DNA of 64,000 nucleotides, taken from contig NZ_JACRWD010000001.1 of NCBI RefSeq assembly GCF_014306135.1, positions 1,054,001 to 1,118,000 on the forward strand, written 5' to 3'. The notes beneath the pieces are model-generated. The model was not told the origin of the DNA, made no database searches, and saw only the letters and a program-made list of their open reading frames with translations. This document shows positions 53,650 through 62,656 of the stretch, in pieces; the first letter of the stretch is position 1; each line of letters starts with the position of its first letter. The translations under genes and the position numbers were made by a program. This DNA comes from Paraclostridium hominis (GTDB lineage Bacteria; Bacillota; Clostridia; Peptostreptococcales; Peptostreptococcaceae).

Positions 53650-55173
53650 TTATATCAATGAACCTATACAAAGCATTGCTACAGATAATGCCATGATTAT
53701 TCCTACAAGTGGTAAAACAAATTTTAACCACTTATCATAAGTTACATCTACCATAGCAAGAGATGCTAGTATTAATCCTGTTGGAGTTATTATACTGATT
53801 AATCCCTGTCCAAACATATATGCAGTTATTATTATATCTCTGTTAACTCCTACAACATCTGCAAGAGGCGCCATTATTGGCATAGATAAAACCGCAAGTC
53901 CTGAAGAAGAGTTTATAAAGAACCCTAAAACTATATACACAAAATACATTACTACAGAGAATATTACTCCACTCATGTTAGATACTACTCCACTTAGTGA
54001 ATGTAATAAAGTATCACTTATTAATCCTCCATCCATTATTATAGTAACACCTCTAGCTAATGCTATAATAAGAGCTACTCCTAATAAATCAGCTGCACCT
54101 TGTACAAAATTAGATACAAATTCACTTTCTTTTTGCTTAGTTAGTGGAAACATTACAAATGTTACACCAAAGAATAAAGATGTCATTTCAATGAATCCCC
54201 AACCTAATTCTTTAACTCCATAAATCATTACTACAAAAGATAAACCAAAAATTAATAACATTAATTTCTTTGTGAAAGTAAATTTAACTAATTCTTCATC
54301 ATTTTCTTCTGATAAAAATTTATTCTCTATTTCTTCTTTTTGAAAGTATATTAAAGACTTGGTTGGATCTTTTTTTACTTTCTCACCATATCTTATTATG
54401 TAAATTAATGTTACTACCATTCCTAAAACTAACGCTAATATTCTAAGAGGCAGTCCATCTGCTATAGTTACACCTGCTATATTCGAAGCTATTACAGTAG
54501 AAAATGGATTTATAGTAGATACCATTGTACCTATACATGAACCTAAGAATATAGTAGCGATTGCAACTATTGCATCATACCCTGCTGCTATAAATATTGG
54601 TACAACTATTGGATAAAAGGCTATAGTTTCCTCTGCTAAACCAAAAGTAGTTCCACCAAGTGCTACTAATGAAGCTATTATGACTATCATCCATTTTTCT
54701 TTTCCTTTTAAAGCTTTAGACAATGCATTTATCCCTGCTGTAAAAGCTCCTGTACTATTGATAATACCTACTAAACCTCCAATTACTAAAACAAAGGCTA
54801 TTATATCTATAGAATCATATAACCCCTGTATCGGAGCTTTTAAAAATGTTGTTATTGCTCCAAATATTGTTGTATTTTCTTTTTTTAATTGCTCATATGT
54901 ATTTGGAATAGCAACTGGTTTTGATATTGAACCACTTGTAAATTGTTTTAAGTCTACATTTACACCTAACTTGTCTAATGTTTGCTGAGTTGCTTGATAT
55001 TCCTTCGTTCCTCCATTAGGTAAATCTACTATAAATTTTGAACTATTAGTATCATAGCTAAGTTTAGAATATTTACCTGAAGGAATAATGTAAGTTAACC
55101 CCATTACTATTAGCATTACTATTAGAATTACAGTATATGCTGTAGGAAAGGAAAACTTTTTCTTATTTTTCAT
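53650..55173 (-). CDS. YfcC-family carrier (DcuC superfamily)
   Basis: A 507-residue membrane protein with about 12 helices. It has the YfcC N-terminus FPTAYTVILIVMLIVMGLTYIIPSGKY, the periplasmic domain (30-115), GTTFGLAEETIAFYPIVVPI and the final ITPTGLILASLAMVDV block. Relatives act as C4-dicarboxylate, peptide or basic amino-acid exchangers. Substrate cannot be assigned. AAGGAGG is located before the ATG. Monocistronic. Confidence 0.92.
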   Translation of the reverse strand: MKNKKKFSFPTAYTVILIVMLIVMGLTYIIPSGKYSKLSYDTNSSKFIVDLPNGGTKEYQATQQTLDKLGVNVDLKQFTSGSISKPVAIPNTYEQLKKENTTIFGAITTFLKAPIQGLYDSIDIIAFVLVIGGLVGIINSTGAFTAGINALSKALKGKEKWMIVIIASLVALGGTTFGLAEETIAFYPIVVPIFIAAGYDAIVAIATIFLGSCIGTMVSTINPFSTVIASNIAGVTIADGLPLRILALVLGMVVTLIYIIRYGEKVKKDPTKSLIYFQKEEIENKFLSEENDEELVKFTFTKKLMLLIFGLSFVVMIYGVKELGWGFIEMTSLFFGVTFVMFPLTKQKESEFVSNFVQGAADLLGVALIIALARGVTIIMDGGLISDTLLHSLSGVVSNMSGVIFSVVMYFVYIVLGFFINSSSGLAVLSMPIMAPLADVVGVNRDIIITAYMFGQGLISIITPTGLILASLAMVDVTYDKWLKFVLPLVGIIMALSVAMLCIGSLI

Positions 55174-55293
55174 AACTATACCTCCTTTTTTATTGTTAAT
55201 ATGATGATATCATGATTACATTTTTTTGGTAACCAAGTTAATCAATTTCGAAATGTTAAAAATATTCATCAATCTTCTACCTTATTTATAATA

Positions 55294-55323
55294 AAAAATC
55301 ACAACCATATTGATTGTGATTTA
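55294..55323. terminator. Terminator after the lipoprotein gene
   Basis: AAATCACAA.CAT pairs with ATTGTGATTT around a short loop, with A-tract beside it. Confidence 0.75.
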
Positions 55324-55325
55324 AC

Positions 55326-56456
55326 TTAGATGATATTTATCTTTTGCTTGTATGTATACTCATTATTTATTAAAGATTTTTCTGTATTATTAGAAAGTTC
55401 AAATATTGTATCTAGATTTGAATCATCACTTAAATACTTACTTCTTATATTATTTGAATTTACTAAATTCTCAATATCCCCATAATTTATATTAGAATTT
55501 ATTACAGAGTTTATTATTTTTATAGCTCCAACTAAATAATCTCTACTTAATTGGCGAGCTTTAGCATCTTCTATATTCGTTGGCACCTTAAATTTACATA
55601 CATCTGATACACTTTTTACATCTGATCTAGGTATATCTGTATTTACTGATATATAAGTTGAAAAATGATTATCTCCTTCTACACCAAAAGTACTTATTTT
55701 AGAGTTTTCTGAACTTTCAGCTTCATATACAACAGGTCTTAAATTATTTGATTTAGCAAATTCCTCCGAATATTTTGTTAGCTTAGTTTTTAAAATTTCT
55801 CTTTGATTTTTATATTCTTCATATGTGTATTTAACTTCATTAGTTTTTAAAATTTCTCTTTTATAAGTTTTTTCAATATTAAACTTAACAATATCATCAT
55901 AGTATTTAAAATTTATACTATTAAAAGATGTTGAATTTTTATCTAATTTTATATTATTTGCTTTTTTATCATTAATTTCATATCTAAATTTTGAAATACT
56001 TATATCTTTTATACTTTTAGTCGAAGTTAATAAATCATATAGTACACGAACTGCGGAATCATTTTTCAATATATCTTTATCTTTAAACATACTACCTTCA
56101 ACTTTAATATCATAATTTGATTTATTTGCTATCATATTTATTATTATATATTCTTGTTCTAATTTTCCTAATTCTTCCCTAGTTGCTAGATTTAAAATTA
56201 TAGTTTGCTTATCAGGTGTTAACTCTGGTTTAAATTCGCTTAACTTAAAGCTTATTTTCTCCATCAATTCTTGAGCTTGCTTATATGTCAATTTTATATC
56301 GTTATTTGTTTTATCCTTATTTTTATCTATATTACCTATTTGATGACTAACATCAATCATAGTATTTTTCATTTCTTTATTTTTTTCTGATGAACAGCCC
56401 ACTACTGTTAATGCAATAATTGTTGTCAAGCTTAGAACTGCTATTTTTCTTTTCAA
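55326..56456 (-). CDS. Predicted lipoprotein of unknown function
   Basis: TTG at 56456 lies 7 bases after GGAG, and a GTG three codons earlier overlaps that site. The roughly 376-residue product has a lipoprotein signal (KRKIAVLSLTTIIALTVVG) with lipobox cysteine in VVGCSS, so it is anchored outside the membrane. The mature part is polar, Lys/Asn rich with mixed helices and strands, and shows no domain I know. It lies 16 bases after a 113-aa gene, probably in the same operon. Confidence 0.7.
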   Translation of the reverse strand: MKRKIAVLSLTTIIALTVVGCSSEKNKEMKNTMIDVSHQIGNIDKNKDKTNNDIKLTYKQAQELMEKISFKLSEFKPELTPDKQTIILNLATREELGKLEQEYIIINMIANKSNYDIKVEGSMFKDKDILKNDSAVRVLYDLLTSTKSIKDISISKFRYEINDKKANNIKLDKNSTSFNSINFKYYDDIVKFNIEKTYKREILKTNEVKYTYEEYKNQREILKTKLTKYSEEFAKSNNLRPVVYEAESSENSKISTFGVEGDNHFSTYISVNTDIPRSDVKSVSDVCKFKVPTNIEDAKARQLSRDYLVGAIKIINSVINSNINYGDIENLVNSNNIRSKYLSDDSNLDTIFELSNNTEKSLINNEYTYKQKINII

Positions 56457-56472
56457 ATTACTCACTCCATAT

Positions 56473-56814
56473 CTATATTGAATATAGCCATAATTTATCT
56501 ACCCATTTTATTGTCAAACTTCCATTTTTTACATTCTTAGTTAATAATAAAATTACTTTATGATCTTCTGCAAATAGTTCATAAATTACTTCATTAGGTT
56601 TATGCTTATCATATATTTTATCAACCGTATGAATTCTTTCTTTAAATAATTTCGGAAGCGTATAGCTTATATTGAGTAACTGTTCAGATAAAGTTACTAT
56701 ATCATCTTTTTCTAAGTCACAAACCTTTATATGCTCGGGTACATAATTTTTATATATTCTAAATACCTTATCCATCATTAAATCTTTTAATTTTACAAAT
56801 ATTGTATTACTCAA
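56473..56814 (-). CDS. Hypothetical 113-aa protein
   Basis: Starts at TTG at 56814, with GGGGGCGGATG just upstream, and ends 16 bases before the lipoprotein gene. The product is a soluble protein with a helix followed by alternating strands (YELFAEDHKVILLLTK, GSLTIKWVDKLWLYSI). No family recognised. Co-transcription with the lipoprotein gene suggests a shared role, but its nature is unknown. Confidence 0.55.
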   Translation of the reverse strand: MSNTIFVKLKDLMMDKVFRIYKNYVPEHIKVCDLEKDDIVTLSEQLLNISYTLPKLFKERIHTVDKIYDKHKPNEVIYELFAEDHKVILLLTKNVKNGSLTIKWVDKLWLYSI

Positions 56815-57011
56815 CTAACATCCGCCCCCTATAATTATAAATTTATTTTATATAAACTCGCTATTTGTATATATACACATATTTTTAAAAGTTAAATCAT
56901 TTATAATTTCTATATAGTTAAAATTTAACTAATAATATTATATTATATCTAAAATAAAATTGTCATTATTTAATGATTATTATAAATTAATCAGATAATA
57001 TATTTTGATAT

Positions 57012-57041
57012 AAAAAATGACCTACTAATAAGGTCATTTTT
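57012..57041. terminator. Terminator after the ECF S-component gene
   Basis: AAAATGACCT pairs with AGGTCATTTT around ACTAATA, adjacent to T- and A-runs. Confidence 0.85.
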
Positions 57042-57558
57042 AAGCTATAACTTTTTTTATCTCATGGTTTTTCTTTAAATATTTAATAAGTATTGGTATA
57101 AATATTAATTGTATTAATATCCCTGGTATAGCTTTAGATATATTCCCAAATATAAATATTAAAGGACTTACTTGAGGTGCTATTGTTACAGATACTAAAA
57201 AAGCTCCAACTACTGCAAATAATCTTCCACCAATCATAGCTGTTATAAGTGATAGGTATATGTTTTGTATTTTATCAAATAAAATTCCAGTTAAAAATCC
57301 ATAAGCACATAATTCAAATGTCATTATAGGCATCATCGGAATTATAGGAGGCATTCCTGTCATTAATCCACTTAGTATAGGTGTTATTATTCCTACTAAA
57401 GCTCCACATGTAGGTCCTAGTAAAAAACCTGCTATTAATACTGGTATGTGCATTGGTAAAAATATTGTTCCTGCTAAGTTTACTGTATGAAATATCATAG
57501 GCATTATTATTCCAAAAGCTATAAATATTGATGATAAAACTATTTTCTTACTTTTCAT
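57040..57558 (-). CDS. ECF transporter S component
   Basis: A 172-residue protein with six predicted helices and the S-component features LPMHIPVLIAGFLLGPTCGALVGIITPILSGLMTG followed by MPIMTFELCAYGFLTG. S components bind a vitamin or precursor and join a shared EcfA-A'-T energy module, which is not encoded here. The substrate cannot be named. It lies 18 bases after a methyltransferase gene and shares its transcript, which has a terminator in the leader. Confidence 0.9.
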   Translation of the reverse strand: MKSKKIVLSSIFIAFGIIMPMIFHTVNLAGTIFLPMHIPVLIAGFLLGPTCGALVGIITPILSGLMTGMPPIIPMMPIMTFELCAYGFLTGILFDKIQNIYLSLITAMIGGRLFAVVGAFLVSVTIAPQVSPLIFIFGNISKAIPGILIQLIFIPILIKYLKKNHEIKKVIA

Positions 57559-57576
57559 TGCTTATACCCCTTGAAT

Positions 57577-58167
57577 TTAATTATTACTTAAAACTAAATA
57601 ATACATTTGATCATTTTCAAAAGCTTCTACCACATTTAGTCCAATATCTTCAAATAATTTAACTTGATTATCTATAGGTATTAATCTAGCTTCACTTACT
57701 GCTTCATTTTTTTCCTTATGCATGTTATTTAAAAACTCCCTACTATTTGAATGTGCTATCATAAGTTTTCCATTTTCACTTAAATTATTTTTAACTAATG
57801 TTTTAATTGTTTTAGTTTTATTTTCTAGATGTGGAAACATAGAGTAAAGAATTATTTTATTGTACTTTTCTTTTATAACTTCATTTTCAACGTCTATAAT
57901 TTCAAAATCTAAGTTTTGTATATGTTTGTATTTTTTTCTTGCAACTTCTAGCATTCCATTAGAAAAATCTACTCCTCTTATATAACCATTTTTATTAAGT
58001 TTCTTTATAAATGGTATTAATACTCCTGTTCCTGTACCTACATCAAGTACTCTTTCATTTTCTTTAATATCCAATTTAGATAGTAAAGTATTGATTTTCT
58101 CCTTATTTACTTCGATAATATTGTCCCATTCTTTTGAGATATTATCGAAAAAATCTCTTTGGTTCAT
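57577..58167 (-). CDS. Class I SAM-dependent methyltransferase
   Basis: A 196-residue methyltransferase with motif I VLDVGTGTGVLIPF, the acidic motif VDFSNGMLEVA and motif IV-like region IILYSMFPHLEN. The NQRDFFDNISKEWD start resembles small-molecule methyltransferases of the UbiE type. It is coupled to an ECF vitamin transporter S component, so a substrate linked to that vitamin is possible. GGGGGA lies upstream of the ATG. Confidence 0.9.
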   Translation of the reverse strand: MNQRDFFDNISKEWDNIIEVNKEKINTLLSKLDIKENERVLDVGTGTGVLIPFIKKLNKNGYIRGVDFSNGMLEVARKKYKHIQNLDFEIIDVENEVIKEKYNKIILYSMFPHLENKTKTIKTLVKNNLSENGKLMIAHSNSREFLNNMHKEKNEAVSEARLIPIDNQVKLFEDIGLNVVEAFENDQMYYLVLSNN

Positions 58168-58195
58168 AAATATTTTCCCCCTTAATTTTTAAATC

Positions 58196-58233
58196 AAAAA
58201 AAGCCACGAAGGTTTTAAAACCTTCATGGCTTT
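58196..58233 (-). terminator. Terminator hairpin in the leader of the methyltransferase/ECF operon
   Basis: GCCACGAAGG pairs with CCTTCATGGC (one A-C mismatch) around TTTTAAAA, and is followed on the minus strand by a run of seven U residues. It sits 29 bases before the methyltransferase start. It is downstream of a promoter-like pair at 58258-58287, so it may attenuate the operon or end the preceding unit. Confidence 0.75.
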
Positions 58234-58257
58234 GGTTAAAGTAATTTATCTAAGAAA

Positions 58258-58287
58258 ATTATAGTTATATTTAGTTGTATTTGTCAA
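58258..58287 (-). promoter_or_regulatory. Consensus-like promoter before the leader terminator
   Basis: On the minus strand TTGACA (58282-58287) and TATAAT (58258-58263) are separated by 18 bases. Transcription would start near 58251 and meet the terminator hairpin about 20 bases later. Confidence 0.55.
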
Positions 58288-58347
58288 CTAATATTTAACT
58301 TTGTTTAAGTATATATTTTAAAACTATTTTTATGCTTTTTAATATAT

Positions 58348-58995
58348 TTAATTTACGTATATTTCTTTAAAATAAGAAATAGAATCTACTTTGTCTTTAT
58401 TTGTCCCTATAAATGAATTTTGTGAATCATATAATCTTTCATATCCAAACCTTACTATAAAATTTCCTTTTGATGATGTGTAATAAATATACTTTTCATC
58501 ATCAAAAACTTTAGAAGTTAATTCTTTTGAGTCATTTGGTAATACTTTAGAAACTGTATCTAAAGCTTCTTCATTAGTAAATGATTTTTCTATATTCGAA
58601 TAGCTATATCCTTTTAGAATCATTGCATATTTTTTATTATTTAATGGTTTTAAATCTTTATTTGCTTTATGATTATAAGCAAGCCCATTTTTAAATTCAT
58701 AAAAATAGTCATCTGAGTTTTTCATAGTGTTGTCATAAGTTAAATATTTCTTATTAACTTCTTTATATCTTTTTAATACTTCTTCGTTATCAAAAACTTT
58801 TATACTATCATACATAACTTCTGTATGGTTATTTTCAAGTTCTATTTTATCATTAGGATTTACAACTTTTGTAGGACTGTCATTTTCTATACTTATTTGA
58901 GCTTTTTTATTTTTTGAGTTTGTAAAAATAACTAATGATATTATAACTAATGTTAATACTACCACCACTGTAATTATATATTTTTTATTTATCAT
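58348..58995 (-). CDS. Hypothetical membrane-anchored extracellular protein
   Basis: ATG at 58995 follows GGAGG by 7 bases, and an earlier ATG lacks a site. The 215-residue protein has one N-terminal helix (about 6-25), a polar linker and an extracellular domain (about 65-215) with no motif known to me. It begins 11 bases after the erythromycin-esterase-like gene and is presumably co-transcribed. The shared anchored topology suggests the two work together at the cell surface. Confidence 0.65.
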   Translation of the reverse strand: MINKKYIITVVVVLTLVIISLVIFTNSKNKKAQISIENDSPTKVVNPNDKIELENNHTEVMYDSIKVFDNEEVLKRYKEVNKKYLTYDNTMKNSDDYFYEFKNGLAYNHKANKDLKPLNNKKYAMILKGYSYSNIEKSFTNEEALDTVSKVLPNDSKELTSKVFDDEKYIYYTSSKGNFIVRFGYERLYDSQNSFIGTNKDKVDSISYFKEIYVN

Positions 58996-59006
58996 AAAAT
59001 CCTCCA

Positions 59007-60248
59007 TTATTTATAAAGTGGTTTTGAAACTTTACTATCCTTTATCATAAGCAAGTACTGTATATAATCTGATGTATATTGATCTTTCTTAGCTTTAAAC
59101 TTATGCTCAAATGGCCATATAAATTTTGAACTAAATGGTGTAAATTTATTATTAAGTTTAAATAATATAGCATCATCTTGACTATTTATATAATCATCAA
59201 ATAAAATTGAATCTATTTGTGAGCTAGTTATTTTATCAACTGCTCCAGAGTTTTGATATCCATAATGAATAGATAATATTTTACCTTTATACTTTTTATC
59301 CTTATTTAATAAACTTGCAAAAAAATCTATTTTGCTTTTATTAAATTCATCATAAAAAGTTTCTTGTAAGATATGAAACCCTCCCCATTGACCAAAGTAC
59401 TTTGCATCATTTATCTTAGAGTCTAAATATTTAAAGTTTTTATAGATATAATTATCCCTAATAATATTCCATTTGTTGTGAGGTTGTAAATAAGATATAC
59501 ACATTTGTTGTATATTGTTTGATACATACCTAAAATTTTCAAACTCTTCTTTAAATATCTTCTTATAAATATCTTCATTTTTAGATATATCTTTTAAAAG
59601 ATTTTCTACAGATGTTTTTAATTTTACCTTATCATCATTAGAATTATCATAGTTCTTCAAATTTATCATTAAATATTTTAAAGAAGTTGTACACAAATCT
59701 TTATCTTTCATTATGTCTACTATATAATCTAAACTAGTTTTAGAACTATGTTCTATATCTGGACCTAATATTTTTATTCTTTTATTTTCAGGCAAGGTCT
59801 GATTAAATTCATACAACTGTTTATAACTACGATAATCATCTTTATTACAAAATGCAGTTCCTTTTGAATTTTTAAAAACTCGCTTTAAAATATTTTCATC
59901 TCCAGTTTCTAAATACTTATTTATAAAGTAAGCACTAGTATAAGGGATTTCATCCAAACAGTAATTTAATTCCATTTCTTTTTTTAAATATTTAATCATT
60001 TTTATTTTAAATAAATTATCCTTATTCAAAGCATGATCTTCTCCTGTAAATACTATCTTCTTATTTTTTAAATCTTTTTTAATCAATTCAAGTCCTGAAA
60101 AATCATCTATATCATCTAAATTTACAGTTGATTTATTATTACTTAAGTATTTACGTTCTGTTTTATACGGAGTACTTAAATATACTATTAACGCAATAGG
60201 AATTAGCATAAATAATAATATAGTGCCTAAAATCTTTATTTTTTTCAA
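59007..60248 (-). CDS. Membrane-anchored erythromycin-esterase/Tiki-like protein
   Basis: Starts at TTG (60248), with GGAGG 8 bases upstream. The 413-residue protein has an N-terminal membrane helix (about 5-25) and an extracellular domain. Its opening motifs, IVFTGEDHALNKDNLFKIKMIKYLKKE and CLDEIPYTSAYFINKYLETGD, resemble the erythromycin-esterase/Tiki superfamily pattern of an early G-E-x-H and a later acidic residue. A KILGPDIEH segment and a later GGFH may supply further ligands. The assignment is by motif shape and tentative. Substrate unknown. Not a typical resistance enzyme because of the membrane anchor. Confidence 0.55.
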   Translation of the reverse strand: MKKIKILGTILLFMLIPIALIVYLSTPYKTERKYLSNNKSTVNLDDIDDFSGLELIKKDLKNKKIVFTGEDHALNKDNLFKIKMIKYLKKEMELNYCLDEIPYTSAYFINKYLETGDENILKRVFKNSKGTAFCNKDDYRSYKQLYEFNQTLPENKRIKILGPDIEHSSKTSLDYIVDIMKDKDLCTTSLKYLMINLKNYDNSNDDKVKLKTSVENLLKDISKNEDIYKKIFKEEFENFRYVSNNIQQMCISYLQPHNKWNIIRDNYIYKNFKYLDSKINDAKYFGQWGGFHILQETFYDEFNKSKIDFFASLLNKDKKYKGKILSIHYGYQNSGAVDKITSSQIDSILFDDYINSQDDAILFKLNNKFTPFSSKFIWPFEHKFKAKKDQYTSDYIQYLLMIKDSKVSKPLYK

Positions 60249-60351
60249 TAAACTATCCTCCTAATAGTTAAATATTATCATTTTTTGCTTATATCTCTCT
60301 TTTATTTAATTTACTTCGACTCTATAGTATGTTTTCCTTTATTTTAAAAGT

Positions 60352-60383
60352 AAAAAACTACCCTAATATGAGGTAGTTTTTTA
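60352..60383. terminator. Bidirectional terminator-like hairpin
   Basis: AAAAAACTACC pairs with GGTAGTTTTTT around CTAATATGA. Confidence 0.75.
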
Positions 60384-60456
60384 TATTATTATTTTGAGTT
60401 TTTTTCTATGTCTATCAATTTTAAATCTGTATTTACTGAAGTTTCTAATAAAACAA

Positions 60457-60481
60457 ATGCCAGTAATTTGATTACTGGCAT
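60457..60481 (-). terminator. Hairpin after the small membrane gene pair
   Basis: ATGCCAGTAAT is exactly complementary to ATTACTGGCAT with a 3-base loop. On the minus strand it is followed by TTGTTTTATT, so it may end the 60594-60940 transcript. Confidence 0.6.
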
Positions 60482-60593
60482 TAGATTAATTTGACATGGA
60501 ATATTTTGATATTTGTATCTATATTTATATTTTATGCTATATTTTAAATTTAATTACTTAAGATACTTTCTTTGTTAAATAATTAATATAAAT

Positions 60594-60797
60594 TTATATC
60601 TCATTACGCAGTAATTCCCAATACCACAATAAAGACATAGATATGGTTTTTATACAAATTATAATTTTCAAACCATAAAATATCAACCACATTGGGCTTT
60701 TATATACTGATATCTGTATATAGTATTGCATTATGCATAGTACTATTATCAAATATAATACTAATAATATTTCTGCCTTTGCTTTATGACTTATCAA
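60594..60797 (-). CDS. Small hypothetical membrane protein, 67 aa
   Basis: Starts at TTG (60797), 9 bases after AAGGTG, and begins 27 bases after the 38-aa gene. Two predicted membrane helices (about 8-29 and 36-60) with the sequence ending YWELLRNEI. No family recognised. The two adjacent tiny membrane genes look like one unit. Confidence 0.5.
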   Translation of the reverse strand: MISHKAKAEILLVLYLIIVLCIMQYYIQISVYKSPMWLIFYGLKIIICIKTISMSLLWYWELLRNEI

Positions 60798-60823
60798 TCA
60801 AATCATCACCTTTTTATAATTAT

Positions 60824-60940
60824 CTACATTATAAAATTAGCTAATGGTGCTATCGCTGTTATAACAAAAGCTAATATTATCATAAATATTGCTACTCTTT
60901 TCATAACTAAATTTTTAGACTTTTTCTCTTGTTTAATCAT
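60824..60940 (-). CDS. Small membrane protein, 38 aa
   Basis: ATG at 60940 follows AGAGGA by 9 bases, and TAG ends the frame at 60824-60826. The 38-residue product has a lysine-rich N-terminus (MIKQEKKSKN) and one hydrophobic helix (about 14-36). The downstream 67-aa gene follows closely. Function unknown. The basic head and single helix put it in the inner membrane with the head inside. Confidence 0.5.
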   Translation of the reverse strand: MIKQEKKSKNLVMKRVAIFMIILAFVITAIAPLANFIM

Positions 60941-61039
60941 ATTAATCAATCCTCTCAACTATAATGTCAACTATATTCTTTATTATACAACTTGATTTAA
61001 ATTTAATCCATAAGCTTTTTATAATATTAATTTAAATAA

Positions 61040-61066
61040 AAAACTAACATAAATTTATGGTAGTTT
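61040..61066. terminator. Terminator after the DUF1905 gene
   Basis: AAACTAACATAA pairs with TTATGGTAGTTT with one mismatch. The adjacent A-run gives a U-run on the minus strand. Confidence 0.75.
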
Positions 61067-61517
61067 ATAACTTTTCTTTATTCTTTAACTTTTCTATAGT
61101 TGTATCTATACGTTTTAATCTTGTTTCTTCTTTCTTAGCACTCTCTATCCACATTACACACTTCCTTCTCATAGAAAATGATAAACTATTCCAAAACTTT
61201 CCTATTTCTTTATCAGAGTTTATTTTATCTAATAATTTCTCTGGAGGATTAACTACTCTTTCTTCTTCATCCTTTTCAATTGTTACGTCTATAATATCTC
61301 CAGCCTCTTTTTGAATGTGATTTCTTATATCCTTAGTAATTCCTATAATATAACAACCACCCATACTAACTATAGAACCTCTATACTCATAATCGTCAAA
61401 AGTTGCTTTTACCTTAACCCGTTTACTGTTATATACCTTCTCTACATCAAATGGGATTTCTACATAAGCTCCATTTTTAGCTTCTATTTTTTTAATTTCT
61501 GCCTTAAACTTTTCCAT
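61065..61517 (-). CDS. DUF1905/YdeI-type protein
   Basis: A 150-residue protein. The N-terminal half (about 1-85) is a DUF1905 beta-barrel-like unit (GAYVEIPFDVEKVYNSKRVKVKATFDD, GCYIIGITKDIRNHIQKEAGDIIDVTI). The C-terminal half (about 90-145) matches the YdeI/OmpD-associated helical unit (FWNSLSFSMRRKCVMWIESAKKEETRLKRI). Roles of these proteins are poorly defined. It lies 16 bases after the VOC gene and is probably in the same operon. Confidence 0.85.
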   Translation of the reverse strand: MEKFKAEIKKIEAKNGAYVEIPFDVEKVYNSKRVKVKATFDDYEYRGSIVSMGGCYIIGITKDIRNHIQKEAGDIIDVTIEKDEEERVVNPPEKLLDKINSDKEIGKFWNSLSFSMRRKCVMWIESAKKEETRLKRIDTTIEKLKNKEKL

Positions 61518-61533
61518 TTTAATCTACCTTTAA

Positions 61534-61917
61534 TTAATATCTATCTTCTCTAATTAAAAATTCATTACCGTCTTGATCTTTAAATGAGAACATACTTCCA
61601 TAAGACATCTTCATAAGTTCTCCTACTGCAACTTCTTTTTCTTTAAGTTCCTTATATGTAGCATCTATATCATTAGTACTTAATATTACAGAAGGATGTT
61701 CTATGTTTATATTTGGATTTTGAGATTTCATTAAACCTTTTTCATATAAAACAAAAGTAGTAAATTCACTTTCACTTGGTTCCACTTCTAACCATTTCAT
61801 ATTAGGCCCGATTTGTTGTTCAAATTTAACTACAAATCCTAGTTTATTTGTCCAGAACTCTTTCGCTTGTTCTTGATTATTAACGTATAAAGTTATTTTT
61901 CCTATTTTATTTATCAT
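61534..61917 (-). CDS. VOC-superfamily (glyoxalase/bleomycin-resistance-like) protein
   Basis: A 127-residue protein with two beta-alpha-beta-beta-beta units. It starts NKIGKITLYVNNQEQAKEFWTNKLGFVV and ends FSFKDQDGNEFLIRE. Candidate metal ligands are present only in part (HPSVI, E near the end), so it may be a non-catalytic or divergent member. AGGAGGTAATG precedes the start. First gene of the pair with DUF1905. Confidence 0.88.
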   Translation of the reverse strand: MINKIGKITLYVNNQEQAKEFWTNKLGFVVKFEQQIGPNMKWLEVEPSESEFTTFVLYEKGLMKSQNPNINIEHPSVILSTNDIDATYKELKEKEVAVGELMKMSYGSMFSFKDQDGNEFLIREDRY

Positions 61918-62228
61918 GTCATTACCTCCTAATGTTATAAATTTATAATACTATTACCCATTTATTTTGTATTGCAAAATTCGACATTTTAATGTTTATT
62001 AATATAATAAATTATTATTATCAATTCTATCTTAATAACTAAATTTGTACTGTGAAAAAACTTATGTATTTCTAAAAAAAATACTACCATAAAAATTATG
62101 GTAGCACTTAATAAAAGAGTAGTTATATAAATATTTTTTGTAGATTTTATTTACCAATTTCAATTTCACTTTCAAAATCAATAGATGTTTTATTATATTA
62201 CAATTAACATATTTATGCAATATTTCCA

Positions 62229-62274
62229 TAAAAAAAAGTTTAAATTATTTATTGTTTAATTTAAACTTTTTTAA
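62229..62274. terminator. Terminator-like hairpin in the gene-poor stretch
   Basis: AAAAAAGTTTAAATTA pairs with TAATTTAAACTTTTTT around a short AT loop. Confidence 0.7.
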
Positions 62275-62620
62275 GTCCATCTATTTTTTCTTGAAATCTA
62301 AAATCCAATATTATAAATCTATACTTTTCTTTACGTATAAATTTTATTTTTATTATTTATTATAGATATTTTTCGTTATTTCCTACTAGGTAATATAAAC
62401 CTGCGTATTTTTTATATTCTATATTCTCTCATCCTCAATTTCTAATTCTATTTAAATTCATCAATCCGTAACACATATAATTTTTTCTGTTATTTCCTAT
62501 AGTTTTTTCAAATAAGTCTCTATCATTTACTATTGGAATTAATTAAAACTAACAATATTAATAATGCAAATACACTATATTTTCCAATTGCTTAAATATT
62601 GATTTACCTAATTCTTTATG

Positions 62621-62656
62621 TAAAAAAGGAGCTTCATTTCAATAAAGCTCCTTTTT
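62621..62656. terminator. Terminator-like hairpin in the gene-poor stretch
   Basis: AAAAAAGGAGCTT pairs with AAGCTCCTTTTT around CATTTCAATA, with T-runs on both strands. It may end the minus-strand UDG-fold gene's upstream neighbour or a lost gene. Confidence 0.8.

Larger units (their letters stand above)
60249..60593. other. Intergenic region with two hairpins
   Basis: No gene with a ribosome binding site was seen. It contains a terminator-like hairpin at 60352-60383 (AAAAAACTACC with GGTAGTTTTTT) and a second perfect hairpin at 60457-60481 (ATGCCAGTAAT with ATTACTGGCAT). Confidence 0.6.

Noticed and set aside
58196..58251. A preQ1 or other short riboswitch in the methyltransferase leader
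   Set aside because: The sequence before the hairpin is too short and lacks the preQ1 conserved bases. Only promoter and terminator elements can be supported.
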